Below are positions 36,756 to 46,406 of a stretch of 64,000 nt of DNA, one piece after another (the first letter of the stretch is position 1; each line of letters begins with the position of its first letter). The DNA comes from Actinocatenispora comari (GTDB taxonomy: Bacteria; Actinomycetota; Actinomycetes; Mycobacteriales; Micromonosporaceae), in contig NZ_BOPO01000021.1 in NCBI RefSeq assembly GCF_017312725.1, forward strand, positions 1-64,000. Direction: 5' to 3'. A program made the translations under genes and the position numbers. Below the pieces are notes generated by a model. The model was not told the origin of the DNA and ran no database searches. It saw nothing but the letters and a program-made list of their open reading frames with translations.

Positions 36756-37081
36756 GGGGGTCCTCTCCAGGTAGGTCGCCGGGTCGCCGGGCGCTTGTCG
36801 CCGCGGCGTGAACCGGAACCTCAAACGGGCCGTCGTACCAGTGTGGCACGCGCTCACACGACCACACCGCCTGGGTAACGCCCCCACCCCGCCACTTATG
36901 CCCGGGGTGCCGGCGTCCTTTCCAGCGACGCCACCCTCGGACCGCCGCACGGCGCCTCGCCGTCAGGGCCGCCTGCCGCTGCTCGGGTCGGCGACCGCAG
37001 CGGCCCGCCGACGCGACGGCGTGGTGCCGGTCACTCCGAGGGGCCGGAGCGCTGGCTCCGGCCCCTCGAACGTGCCGGCGG
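36756..37081. other. 326-bp intergenic region upstream of rpmE
   Basis: Carries the rpmE promoter region and, at its far end, the terminator of the neighbouring secreted-enzyme gene (37037-37068). I see no clear -35/-10 pair; a CACACT-like box occurs around 36841. No gene is seen. Confidence 0.35.
37037..37068 (-). terminator. hairpin after the phosphodiester glycosidase gene
   Basis: CGAGGGGCCGGAGC pairs perfectly with GCTCCGGCCCCTCG around a GCTG loop. It begins 13 bp past the stop at 37082 on the transcribed strand. No T-run, typical of high-GC actinobacteria. Confidence 0.6.
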
Positions 37082-40000
37082 TCAGCCGACGGTGATGGTC
37101 ACCGTGTCCCGGACACCGTTGACGTCCACGGTGAGCGTGGCCGTGCCGCGGCGCAGCCCGGTCACCGTGCCCGACACCGGGTCGTACGCGACGATGTCGT
37201 GGCCGCCGTGCCGCCCGCCGAACCGGACGCCACGGGAGCCGGACCAGTCGGCGCTGACCGGGTACGCCACCGGCACGGTGTCGCCCTGCTGGGTCAGCGT
37301 GGCCGACGCCGTGCCCTGCCCACCGACCGACAGCGTCGCCGGCGCGGTGAGCGTGACGGTGTCGGTCTGCGGCCGGATCCGGGCGGCGAGCCAGTCGGAC
37401 GGCCCGGCGCCGTACGGGTCGGCCCGCCGCTGCGCCTGCTCGTGCGCGGAGACCGGGTTCACACCGAACTCGGTCCAGCCGATGAACCCGCCCTGGTCCG
37501 CCGGCGCCGCCGGGTTCTTGCCCGAGTTGCCGTTGATCAGGTACGGCACACCGTCCACATGGGACGCGTGAAACACCCCGACGTGGCCGCCGACGAAGCC
37601 GACGCCCTTGCCGGTACGGCGGCCGAAGTCGGCCAGCCAGGACTCGACCAGCGCCGCCTCCTTGCGGTCGGACAGCTGGCTGCCCTGCTGCGGCAACGGA
37701 TCGCGTGGCGGTACGTGCTCGACCAGCACCACCGACGATACGGAGCGGTCGGTGGCCGCCGCGTCCAGCTGCTTGCGCAGCAGCTCGATCTGGTCGAAGC
37801 CACCGGTACGGATGCCCAGGCTGGAGGTGTCCAGGGTGACGAACCGGGTGCCCTTGTGGTCGAACACCTGCTGCGCCGGGCCGAACTCGGCGGTGAAGTT
37901 GCCGATCTTGCCGCCCATCACCTCGTGGTTGCCCGGCACGTAGTACCAGGGCACGGCGTCGCCGAGCACCTCGGTGAGGATCTGGTGGGCGAACGTCAGA
38001 TCCGCCGGCGAACCCTCGTCGACCAGGTCACCGTCGATGATCAGGAAGTCCGGCTTGGCCGCCCTGATCTCGCGCAGCGTGCGGCGGGCCGAGGCGACGA
38101 TCGCCGAGTCGGGATCGCGGGCCACGAACTGCGCGTCGGACATCACCGCGAAGCGCCAGTGCCGGCCGGCGAGCGTACCGTTCTGGATCACCACCGGGTC
38201 GCGCACCGTGGGCGCGGCCGGGGTGTCCACCGCCGGCGGTACCTTCGCCACCAGGTCGTCGAGCATCAGCGAGCCCTGGTACTGGGTGTCCGCGCGGGTC
38301 TCGGCGACGTAGAACCGGCTCAGTGTCAACGGATACGCGACGCCCGCGGGCACCGGGATCTCGACGTACTTCCAGCCGGTCCAGGTCAGGTAGTCACCGC
38401 GCAGCAACTGGTGGGTGCCCTGCGCGTCGATGAAGTCCAGCGTCGGCCACTCGCCGTGCCCGTTGCCGTACAGCCACATGCCGAACGCCTGCGGCTGACC
38501 CGGCACGGTGATCGGCGCCGGCGGCTTCGCGTAGGCGGCGCGGGTACCGGTCGACTGGGTGAAGTCGTAGGACATCGACAGCGCGGTGCCGGTGTGCCCG
38601 TCCGCGGCGGCCGACAGCGAACCGGTGGCGCGGGCGGCGCTGAAGCTCCACTGGGCCGCGTCGTCGAAGTTCGCGACCGGCTCGTCGGTGAGCCCGACCG
38701 TCACCGGCACCTGGGTGCTGAACCGTCCGACGTGGACGGTCACCAGGGTGGAACCGGAGTCCTTCTTCGCCTTGACGGTGAAGTTGCCGTCCGCGTCGGT
38801 ACCGATGGACAGCAGCGAGTGGTCGTAGTCGAGGCTGGCGTCGGCCGGCTCGATCGGCGCGGTGTAGCCGGACGCGTCGTACCCGACGACACCGAAGTCA
38901 CCGGTCGCCGACCCGTCGGCGAGCCCGACCCGGCCGGTGTCCGCGCCGATCCGGGTCAGCGATCCCAGCACGTGCAGCTTCACCTTTCCGCGGGCGGCGC
39001 CGCGATGGGCGGTCACCGTGACGGTGCCGGAGTGGCGGGCGTGGAACACGCCGGCGCGGTCGACGCTGCCGACCGTACCGGGTGCGGCGAGCCAGCCGGG
39101 CGTCCCGGCGGCCGGGCCGTACGTCTCGTCGTAGCCGGCGGCCGACAGCCGGCGGGTCAGGCCGGGGAACACCCGGTCCGGGTGGCCGCCGGGCTGCGGG
39201 TCGACGGTCGGCGCGTTCTCCGGATCCGCCTTCGTGGTGACCCAGAACCCGGTCAGCTGCCCGGATCCGGCCGGCGCGGTGATCGCGAGGCCGTTCGCAA
39301 CCGGCCGCTCGGAGCCGTCCGACGGGCTGTTCTCCAGGGCGAGGTCGGTGCTGCCGACCTTGCGGGCGAACAGCGTCGAGGAGCCGCCGCCGTCGATGTT
39401 GATGGCGTTGTAGGCGCCCAGCTCCTTCATCATCTTCGCGAGCTCCGCGACGTAGATGCCGGCGCTGTTGGTCTGCTTGCCGTCCACGGTCAGCAGGAAC
39501 ATCTTCGAGCCGTCCCGGTTGAACCCGACCGCGCCGCGCGCCGCGTACTGGTCGTCCGGCGGCGACTGCACCGCACCGTCCTTGATGAGGATCTGGTTGC
39601 CGCCGATCGCCGTGCGCAGCGTCGAGCCGTCGCTGGTGCGCGGCGAGTACGACACCGAGACCGGGTCGCCGACCTTGAGTGCCCGCAGCGAGTCCGCCCC
39701 GGCCTCCCGGCCGACCAGCACGTAGTCACCCTTGGCGATGTCGCCGGCGCCGGGTGCGGTGGCCGCGGCCGCGACGTGTCCATCGTGGACGGTCACCTCC
39801 GCGGTGTCCGAGGAGGTCTGCACCGGCCGGGTGCGCGACATCGCACCCCAGCCGCTGGTGTACTCCCCGATCCCGTCCGTGCCGATCCGGGTTCCGTTGT
39901 ACTGGGCCAGTTTCACCGTGCCGGACGGCAGCGTCAGGGTGCCGTCGAAGTACACCTGGAGGATGCGGCCAGCGCCGTTCGCGTCGATGCCGACGGCGTT

Positions 40001-40483
40001 GTGCCAGTCGTCGTTGGGCGACTTGACCAGGTTGCCGCCGGAGATGCCGACGCCCTCCGGCGCCCCGGTGTCGTTGATGTCGAAGAAGTCGCCGTTGATC
40101 GCGGCGACCGCGCGCGGCTGCGCCTTCACCTGCTCGCGGATCGTCTGGTCGCTCGCGACCGGGTCGGCCGACAGGTAGTCGACGCCGTTGCCGCCGGACA
40201 GGTCCACCGACAGCGACTGCGCCCGCAGCCACCCCTCCGACTCGTACCGGTCGAACGAGGCGAGCGTGACGCCCGGCGCGACCGGCCGGGTGGTGCGGTT
40301 GATCTCGACCGAGTTCGGCACCGTGTCGACGGCCGCGGCGGCGCGGACCGGCGGTGCCGAGCGGGCCGGCTGGGTCAGGCCGGGCGCGGTGAGCCCGAGC
40401 GCGACGGTCGACGCCACCGCGAGCGCGGCGATCCCGCGCCGCCGCCGCGATGGCCTGGCCACGGGTGTCCCGGGGACGGACAC
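37082..40483 (-). CDS. secreted phosphodiester glycosidase fused to a metallophosphoesterase
   Basis: 1133 aa. A basic N-terminus and hydrophobic stretch (IAALAVASTVALGLTAPG) form a signal peptide. Residues ~70-420 match the phosphodiester glycosidase (NAGPA-like) domain, with INGDFFDINDT, KMFLLTVDGKQT and AINIDGGGSSTLF. After Ig-like and sugar-binding-like regions, residues ~830-1040 form a metallophosphoesterase: MSDAQF, IIDGDLVDEG, YVPGNHEVMGG, LVEHVPPRD and GGHVGVFHASH. The first motif reads D-A-Q where D-X-H is usual. An Ig-like (Big2-type) domain ends the protein. GGAGG at 40491-40495 supports the GTG at 40483. Confidence 0.88.
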   Translation of the reverse strand: MSVPGTPVARPSRRRRGIAALAVASTVALGLTAPGLTQPARSAPPVRAAAAVDTVPNSVEINRTTRPVAPGVTLASFDRYESEGWLRAQSLSVDLSGGNGVDYLSADPVASDQTIREQVKAQPRAVAAINGDFFDINDTGAPEGVGISGGNLVKSPNDDWHNAVGIDANGAGRILQVYFDGTLTLPSGTVKLAQYNGTRIGTDGIGEYTSGWGAMSRTRPVQTSSDTAEVTVHDGHVAAAATAPGAGDIAKGDYVLVGREAGADSLRALKVGDPVSVSYSPRTSDGSTLRTAIGGNQILIKDGAVQSPPDDQYAARGAVGFNRDGSKMFLLTVDGKQTNSAGIYVAELAKMMKELGAYNAINIDGGGSSTLFARKVGSTDLALENSPSDGSERPVANGLAITAPAGSGQLTGFWVTTKADPENAPTVDPQPGGHPDRVFPGLTRRLSAAGYDETYGPAAGTPGWLAAPGTVGSVDRAGVFHARHSGTVTVTAHRGAARGKVKLHVLGSLTRIGADTGRVGLADGSATGDFGVVGYDASGYTAPIEPADASLDYDHSLLSIGTDADGNFTVKAKKDSGSTLVTVHVGRFSTQVPVTVGLTDEPVANFDDAAQWSFSAARATGSLSAAADGHTGTALSMSYDFTQSTGTRAAYAKPPAPITVPGQPQAFGMWLYGNGHGEWPTLDFIDAQGTHQLLRGDYLTWTGWKYVEIPVPAGVAYPLTLSRFYVAETRADTQYQGSLMLDDLVAKVPPAVDTPAAPTVRDPVVIQNGTLAGRHWRFAVMSDAQFVARDPDSAIVASARRTLREIRAAKPDFLIIDGDLVDEGSPADLTFAHQILTEVLGDAVPWYYVPGNHEVMGGKIGNFTAEFGPAQQVFDHKGTRFVTLDTSSLGIRTGGFDQIELLRKQLDAAATDRSVSSVVLVEHVPPRDPLPQQGSQLSDRKEAALVESWLADFGRRTGKGVGFVGGHVGVFHASHVDGVPYLINGNSGKNPAAPADQGGFIGWTEFGVNPVSAHEQAQRRADPYGAGPSDWLAARIRPQTDTVTLTAPATLSVGGQGTASATLTQQGDTVPVAYPVSADWSGSRGVRFGGRHGGHDIVAYDPVSGTVTGLRRGTATLTVDVNGVRDTVTITVG

Positions 40484-40593
40484 GATGACTCCTCCAGGTG
40501 ACTGTCGGCACCTCGTCCGCCGACGAAGTGCCCAGTCAATCGCACCTGGATGACTTTCTACAAGACCACACCGTGACGCGGAGGAAAACTCCA

Positions 40594-40627
40594 ACGCCGG
40601 CCTGGCGTGGTTCGCCCGCGCCGGCGT
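40594..40627 (-). terminator. hairpin downstream of the dehydrogenase gene
   Basis: ACGCCGGC pairs with GCCGGCGT across an 18-nt loop just past the stop at 40637. TGGAGTTTTCC follows on the transcribed strand, giving a short U-run. This is one of the few hairpins here resembling a classic intrinsic terminator. Confidence 0.45.
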
Positions 40628-40636
40628 GCCGCCGGA

Positions 40637-41668
40637 TCAGGACAGGTCGACGACCACCTTGACGTCGTCGGGCTGCCGGGTCAGCGCGTCCGGCCAGGAC
40701 GCGATCGGCACCCGGCGGCTGATCAGCCGCTCCAGCCAGCGCACGTCCGCGTTCTCCAGTGCGGTCGCCGCCTGCTCGTAGTGGGTCCGGTTGGCGTTCA
40801 CCGAGCCGACGATCGCGTCGTTGCCCATCACCATCCGCGCGTTCAGCTCGTCCGCGCCGACCTCGATGTCCCTGGTCCCCGAGGAGATGCCGGTCAGGCA
40901 GATCACCGCGTTCGGCGCGGTCATCTCGCTGATCGCGAACACCAGCGCGCCCACGCCGGTCGCCTCGACCACCGCGTCCGGCGCGAGCTTGAGATCGGCC
41001 AGCTCGCCCGAGTGGTACGTGGCGCCGAGGTCGGCCACCAGCTGCGGTTTCGGCCCGTCCGAGACCCGGTCGTACACGTGCGTGTCGTAGCCGCGCTGCA
41101 CCGCGAGCAGCGCCGCCAGCAGCCCGATCGGCCCGGCGCCGGTGATCAGCGCGACCGGGTTCGGCAGGCTGGGCACCCGGGCCCGGATCAGGTCGATCTG
41201 CTCCCAGGCCTTCGCGACCACGGTGGTCGGCTCCAGCAGCACGCCGGTACTGGCCAGGCTGTCGGCCAACCGCACCGCGAACCTCGCGGGCACCCGCCAC
41301 TGCTGCGCGCCGTAGCCGTCCGCGCCCTTGATGCCACGCTCGACGTAGTTGCCGGTGCGGCAGTAGTCCCACAGCCCGGCCTGGCAGCAGTCGCAGTCGT
41401 CCGGCCGGCGCACGATGCCCACCACCAGGTCACCGGCGTGCAGCCCGGAGTCGGCCGGCGCCGACACCACCCGGCCCAACGACTCGTGCCCGATCACCAG
41501 CTCCGAGCGACCGGCCGGCGGCCCCCCGTGCGCGCCGGCGACCACCTCGTGGTCGGTACCGCAGATCCCCACCGCCAGGCCCTGCACGAGCACGTCGCCG
41601 TCGGCCGGCGCCGGTTCCTCGCGCTCGGTTGCGGCGGCACTGTCCGGTCGTCCCGGCACCACGGTCAT
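40637..41668 (-). CDS. zinc-dependent alcohol/glucose dehydrogenase-like protein
   Basis: 343 aa MDR enzyme. Catalytic zinc site GICGTDHEVVAG and IGHESLG; structural-zinc Cys cluster DDCDCCQAGLWDYCRTG; Rossmann motif ITGAGPIGLLAALLA. The YVERGIKGADGYGAQQWRVP region and ANRTHYEQAATAL resemble the archaeal-type glucose 1-dehydrogenase subfamily. It lies directly downstream of a sugar porter gene, which fits sugar oxidation (inference). The ATG at 41668 is preferred; a GTG three codons earlier is possible. Confidence 0.85.
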   Translation of the reverse strand: MTVVPGRPDSAAATEREEPAPADGDVLVQGLAVGICGTDHEVVAGAHGGPPAGRSELVIGHESLGRVVSAPADSGLHAGDLVVGIVRRPDDCDCCQAGLWDYCRTGNYVERGIKGADGYGAQQWRVPARFAVRLADSLASTGVLLEPTTVVAKAWEQIDLIRARVPSLPNPVALITGAGPIGLLAALLAVQRGYDTHVYDRVSDGPKPQLVADLGATYHSGELADLKLAPDAVVEATGVGALVFAISEMTAPNAVICLTGISSGTRDIEVGADELNARMVMGNDAIVGSVNANRTHYEQAATALENADVRWLERLISRRVPIASWPDALTRQPDDVKVVVDLS

Positions 41669-41796
41669 CGCTAGCACGCTCTACCTGCTTCCCCGACGGA
41701 CTCCTGGGTACGGACCGTTCCACGGTACGGCGGGCCCGCCGCCGCCGCAGGTCCGTTCGTCCACACCGGACGGACCGGCATCCCGGTAGGCCGGCC

Positions 41797-43233
41797 TCAT
41801 GCCGGCTGCTCGCCCGCGGCCCGGCGCGACCGGCGCCCGAAGCGCCGCTGCAGCGCCTCGTCCACCTGGGCGGCGTCCCGGTCCCTGGTCTCCGGCACGT
41901 ACCGGCCGACGAACCACACCGCCACCGCGCAGATCAGTGCGAAGATCCAGAACGTCTGGCCCTGCCCGATCAGGTTCGCCACCGGCAGGAACACCAGGCT
42001 GACCACGAAGTTCGAGGACCAGTTGACGGTGGTGGAGGCGCTGGAGCCCACCGCGCGCGCCGACGGCGGGAAGATCTCGCCGATCAGTACCCAGAAGACC
42101 GGCCCCATCCCGCCGGCGAACAGCGCGATGTAGGCCACCATGAACACCAGCGTGAGCACCGAGTCGAGTCCGGCCACGAACGCCAGCCCCAGCAGCGCCA
42201 TCGTCACCGTCATCCCGGTCAGCGAGCACAGCAGCAGCACCCGACGGCCGACCCGGTCGATCAGCTTGATCGCCACCACCGTCATCACCAGGTTGATCAG
42301 GCCGATCGCCACCGAGTACAGGATGGAGTTGCCGGCGGTCAGGCCGGTCTCCTTCATGATCGTCGGCGCGTAGTAGATGATCGTGTTGATCCCGCCGAAC
42401 TGCTGCACCGCGGCCAGGGTCAGCCCGACCACCAGCGCCGGCCGTACCGGCGCGGTGCGCAGCAGCTGCCAGCCGCGCTGCGCCGGCCGCTCCGCCGCGA
42501 GCTGCTGCCGGCGGCGGCGGCGCTGCTCGATCAGCTGGTCCGCGGTCGCCTCGTTGGTCAGCGACGCCACCAGCGCCCGCGCCTTGTCCAGCTGCCCGTG
42601 CGTACCCAGCCACTCCGGCGACTCGGGTAGCAGGAACGCGGCGGCCAGCACCATCAGCAGCGCCGGCAGCACGCCGACGGCGAACATGCCGCGCCAGATC
42701 CCACCGGACGAGAAGGCGAAGTTGACGAAGTAGGCGATCAGGATGCCGATCGTGATCAACAGCTGGTTGAGCGTCAACACCCGGCCGCGGATCTCGGTCG
42801 GGGACAGCTCGGACAGGTACACCGGTACCGTCGCCGACGCCGACCCCACCGCGAGCCCCAGCACCAGCCGCGCCACCAGCAGCATCGGAAAGTCCACGGC
42901 GAACACCGCGATCGCGGTACCGACGATGAACACCGCGCCTTCCAGCCCGAACGTGGCCCGGCGGCCGATCCGGTCCGCGACCCGGCCGGCGAGCAGCGCG
43001 CCGGCCATCGCGCCCAGCAGCAGCACGCTGACCACGCTGCCCTGCTGCGCGGCGCTCAGCCGGAAGTCCGGCGTGATGTAGAGCAGCGCACCGGAGATGA
43101 CACCGGTGTCGTAACCGAACAGGAAACCACCGACGGCGACGAGCACCGCCCAGCGCCAGATCCGCCGCAGGCTCGCCCGCGGCACCTCGGTCATCGGCCC
43201 TTCGGTACCCGGTTCCCGGGAGAATCCCTGCAT
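41797..43233 (-). CDS. MFS sugar:proton symporter (XylE/GalP-like)
   Basis: 478 aa with 12 membrane helices. Sugar-porter signatures: GFLFGYDTGVISGAL in helix 1, ADRIGRRATF, PVYLSELSPTEIRGR, QQFGGINTIIYYAPTI in helix 7, and VPETRDRD after helix 12. The ATG at 43233 has GGGAG upstream; an alternative start at 43272 adds 13 residues. Its partner is the dehydrogenase gene at 40637. Confidence 0.93.
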   Translation of the reverse strand: MQGFSREPGTEGPMTEVPRASLRRIWRWAVLVAVGGFLFGYDTGVISGALLYITPDFRLSAAQQGSVVSVLLLGAMAGALLAGRVADRIGRRATFGLEGAVFIVGTAIAVFAVDFPMLLVARLVLGLAVGSASATVPVYLSELSPTEIRGRVLTLNQLLITIGILIAYFVNFAFSSGGIWRGMFAVGVLPALLMVLAAAFLLPESPEWLGTHGQLDKARALVASLTNEATADQLIEQRRRRRQQLAAERPAQRGWQLLRTAPVRPALVVGLTLAAVQQFGGINTIIYYAPTIMKETGLTAGNSILYSVAIGLINLVMTVVAIKLIDRVGRRVLLLCSLTGMTVTMALLGLAFVAGLDSVLTLVFMVAYIALFAGGMGPVFWVLIGEIFPPSARAVGSSASTTVNWSSNFVVSLVFLPVANLIGQGQTFWIFALICAVAVWFVGRYVPETRDRDAAQVDEALQRRFGRRSRRAAGEQPA

Positions 43234-43361
43234 CTGCCCGCTCCCCGCCCCCGGACGCGGTGCCGAAGCCACCGCGTCACCCCACCGCGACGCGCGGCAC
43301 CCACGCTACTGGCAGTCACCGCCGGTACGGGCCGAAACCGGGATCGGTCGCCCGCGCGGGG

Positions 43362-44291
43362 TCAGTCCTCGCCGACGCCGGCGGAGCGGCGGCCGCCGCC
43401 CCGGGTGGCGCCGATGCTCGCCACGATCACGCAGCCGATCGCCGCCCACTGTCGTACCCGCAGGAGTTCGCCCAGCGCGACCAGCCCGACCAGCGCGGCC
43501 ACCGCCGGCTCCAGGCTCATCAGGATGCTGAACACCCGCGGCGGCATCCGCCGCAGCGCCTCCAGTTCCAGCGCGTACGGCAGCGCCGAGGACAGCAGGC
43601 CCACCCCGGCGCCGAACGCGAGCAGCTTCGGATCCAGGAACGCGGCACCGCCCTGCGCGATCCCCAGCGGCGCGGCGGCCACCGCGCCCACCGACATCGC
43701 CACCGCGAGCCCGCCGGTACCGGGGAAGCGGCGGCCGGTCTGCGCCGACAGGCCGATGTAGCCGGCCCAGGCCGCCGCGGCCAGCAGCGCGAACCCGATG
43801 CCCAGCGCGTCGACGCCACCGCCGCCCTCCGCGAGCAGCAGCACGCCACCGCCGGCCAGCGCCACCCAGGCGAGGTCGCGGAGCCGGCGCGAGCCGACCA
43901 CCGCGACGATCAGCGGTCCGAGGAACTCCACGGTGACCGCCACGCCCAGCGGGATGCGCGCCATCGACTGGTAGATGGCCGAGTTCATCACCGCGATCGT
44001 CAGCCCGAACACCGCCACCATGGCCAGGTCGGCCCGGCTGTGCCCACGCAGCCGGGGTCGGGCCACGCAGACCAGCACGACCGCCGCCGCGAGCAGCCGT
44101 ACCGCCACCACCGCGCTCGGCGGGAACACGCCGAACAGGTTCTTCGCCAGCGCCGCGCCCACCTGGATGGACACGATGCCGAGCAGGATCAGCATCGTCG
44201 GCGGTACGGCGCCGACCGCCGAGCGCGCCAGCCGGGTCGGCAGCGCGGTACCGACCGGGCCCGGCGCCCCGGTGCTGACCAGCAGACTCAT
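43362..44291 (-). CDS. EamA-family (RhtA-like) exporter
   Basis: 309 aa, ten membrane helices in two EamA repeats. Typical helices: IPLGVAVTVEFLGPLIVAVV in the first half and SSALPYALELEALRRMPPRVFSILMSLEPAVAAL in the second, the pattern of RhtA-type threonine/homoserine exporters. Its place beside a threonine gene set makes amino-acid export plausible, but that is inference. The ATG at 44291 has a G-rich ribosome site. Confidence 0.85.
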   Translation of the reverse strand: MSLLVSTGAPGPVGTALPTRLARSAVGAVPPTMLILLGIVSIQVGAALAKNLFGVFPPSAVVAVRLLAAAVVLVCVARPRLRGHSRADLAMVAVFGLTIAVMNSAIYQSMARIPLGVAVTVEFLGPLIVAVVGSRRLRDLAWVALAGGGVLLLAEGGGGVDALGIGFALLAAAAWAGYIGLSAQTGRRFPGTGGLAVAMSVGAVAAAPLGIAQGGAAFLDPKLLAFGAGVGLLSSALPYALELEALRRMPPRVFSILMSLEPAVAALVGLVALGELLRVRQWAAIGCVIVASIGATRGGGRRSAGVGED

Positions 44292-44394
44292 GTCCCCCAG
44301 CGTGCCGGATCCGGCGCCCGACGGCGGCCCGGGAGCCGGCAGGGTGGCGGACCACACCCGCACCCACCACATGCTGGGACGGCGGAGAGCTCGA

Positions 44395-44424
44395 CGGCCC
44401 GCCACCGGAACCGGTGGCGGGCCG
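44395..44424 (-). terminator. rho terminator hairpin
   Basis: CGGCCCGCCACCGG and CCGGTGGCGGGCCG form a 14-bp perfect stem around an AA loop, starting 20 bp past the rho stop. No T-run follows. It likely separates rho from the exporter gene. Confidence 0.6.
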
Positions 44425-44444
44425 CGCGACGAACCTTCTCCGGG

Positions 44445-46406
44445 CTACTCCCCCGGCGTCGACTTCTGGATCTGCATCAGGAACTCGACGTTGGTCTTCG
44501 TCTTCTTCATCTGGTCGAGCAGCAGGTCGATCGCCTGCTGCGGGTCGAGCGCGTGCAGCACCCGGCGCAGCTTGTGCACGATCGCGAGCTCGTCCGGCGC
44601 CAGCAGGATCTCCTCGCGCCGGGTGCTCGAGGCGTTCACGTCGACCGCGGGGAAGATCCGCTTGTCGGCGATCTTGCGGTCGAGCTTGAGTTCCGAGTTA
44701 CCGGTGCCCTTGAATTCCTCGAAGATGACCGTGTCCATCACCGAACCGGTCTCCACCAGCGCGGTGGCGATGATCGTCAGCGAGCCGCCGTTCTCGATGT
44801 TGCGGGCCGCACCCAGGAACCGCTTCGGCGGGTACAGCGCGGTCGAGTCCAGACCACCGGACATGATGCGCCCGGACGCCGGCGCGGCCAGGTTGTACGA
44901 CCGGCCGAGGCGGGTGATCGAGTCGAGCAGCACGACCACGTCGTGGCCCAGCTCCACCATCCGCTTGGCGCGCTCGATGGACAGCTCGGCGACGGTGGTG
45001 TGGTCGGACGGCGGGCGGTCGAACGTGGCCGCGATGACCTCGCCCTTCACCGACCGCTGCATGTCGGTGACCTCTTCCGGCCGCTCGTCCACCAGCACCA
45101 CCATCAGCAGCGCTTCCGGGTTGTTGGTGGTGATGCCGTTCGCGATCGCCTGCAGCACCATCGTCTTGCCGGCCTTCGGCGGGCTCATGATGAGCGCCCG
45201 CTGGCCCTTACCGATCGGGGTGATCAGGTCGATGATGCGGGTGGTGAAGATGTTCGGCTCGGTCTCCAGCCGCAACCGCTCCTGCGGGTACAGCGGGGTG
45301 AGCTTGTAGAACTCCGGGCGCCGCTTCGACTCCTCGGGGTCCATCCCGTTGATGGTGTCCAGCCGCACCAGCGGGTTGTACTTGTCGCGGCGCTGCTCGC
45401 CCTCCCGGGGCTGGCGCACCGCGCCGGTGACCGCGTCGCCGCGGCGCAGACCGTACTTGCGGATCTGCGAGTTGGAGACGTAGACGTCGTTCGGCCCGGC
45501 CAGGTAGCCGCTGGTGCGGATGAACGCGTAGTTGTCCAGCACGTCGACGATGCCGGCGACCGGCAGCAGCACGTCGTCGTCGGACAGCTGCGGCTCGTTC
45601 TCGCCGCCGCGCTCCCGGCCGCTGCCGCCGCGCCGGCGGTCCCGGAACCGGCGACCCCGGCGGCGGCCGCTGCCGTCACCGTCGTCGTCGTGCCGGCCAC
45701 CGCGGTCGTTGCCGCCCCGGTCGTTGTTGCGGTCGTTCTGGTGCCGGTCGCCGCGCGGCCGGTCGTTGCTCCGGTCGCTCCGGTTGCCGCCGTCGCGGCC
45801 GGACTGGTCGCCCCGGTTGCCGTCGCGACCGCCCTGCTCACCGCGGTTGCCCTCGCCCCGGTTGCCCTCGCCGCGACCGGACTGCTCGCCGCGCTCGGCA
45901 CGGGACTGCTCGCCGCGGTCCGACGCCGCCGCACGCTCCGCGCGCTCCGGCTGGGCGGACTCGCTCGACTCGCCGCGCGCCTTGGTGTCCCGCTCACCGC
46001 GGGACTCGGGCGCAGCGGTGGACCGGGTGGCCCGCTGCCGGCTGCGGCCACCGGAGCCGGTGGACGCCGAGGCAGTGGTACCCGGCAGTGCCTGCTGGTC
46101 GGCCATGGCCACCTCCGGCTGGGTCGCGCCGGTCGTCCGCTCCGCCTGGCGCGGCACCCGGCTCTCGGCGGCGGCCGCGCCACCGCCCTGCTTCTCCTGG
46201 ATGGCGGCGATCAGCTCGCCCTTGCGCATCCGGCCAGTACCCGATATGCCGAGCGACGAAGCCAGGGTCTGCAGTTCCGACAGGAGCATGGCCGACAGGC
46301 CGGTGCCGGAGCGCCGACGCCGAGTGGTGCCGGTGCCGGTCGAAGGCTGACCGGCGTCCGCACTCGCCTCGGCGGAACCCGACTTCAGGTCGGTGGTGTC
46401 GCTCAA
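44445..46406 (-). CDS. rho: transcription termination factor Rho, actinobacterial long form
   Basis: 653 aa. After a Rho N-terminal domain (LSELQTLASSLGISGTGRMR) comes ~150 residues of low-complexity Arg/Gly/Asn/Asp/Ser repeats (e.g. GNRGEGNRGEQGGRDGNRGD), then the RNA-binding cold-shock domain and the RecA-type ATPase (P-loop PPKAGKT, K414). The insert is a disordered region like those in other high-GC actinobacteria. A TTG at 46406 with GGAAGGAA upstream is the best start; no ATG fits. A 594-bp leader precedes it. Confidence 0.93.
   Translation of the reverse strand: MSDTTDLKSGSAEASADAGQPSTGTGTTRRRRSGTGLSAMLLSELQTLASSLGISGTGRMRKGELIAAIQEKQGGGAAAAESRVPRQAERTTGATQPEVAMADQQALPGTTASASTGSGGRSRQRATRSTAAPESRGERDTKARGESSESAQPERAERAAASDRGEQSRAERGEQSGRGEGNRGEGNRGEQGGRDGNRGDQSGRDGGNRSDRSNDRPRGDRHQNDRNNDRGGNDRGGRHDDDGDGSGRRRGRRFRDRRRGGSGRERGGENEPQLSDDDVLLPVAGIVDVLDNYAFIRTSGYLAGPNDVYVSNSQIRKYGLRRGDAVTGAVRQPREGEQRRDKYNPLVRLDTINGMDPEESKRRPEFYKLTPLYPQERLRLETEPNIFTTRIIDLITPIGKGQRALIMSPPKAGKTMVLQAIANGITTNNPEALLMVVLVDERPEEVTDMQRSVKGEVIAATFDRPPSDHTTVAELSIERAKRMVELGHDVVVLLDSITRLGRSYNLAAPASGRIMSGGLDSTALYPPKRFLGAARNIENGGSLTIIATALVETGSVMDTVIFEEFKGTGNSELKLDRKIADKRIFPAVDVNASSTRREEILLAPDELAIVHKLRRVLHALDPQQAIDLLLDQMKKTKTNVEFLMQIQKSTPGE

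Noticed and set aside
37199-40501. A 1100-aa open frame on the + strand
   Set aside because: It is antisense to the secreted glycosidase gene, whose frame has clear domains; GC-rich DNA leaves such frames open.
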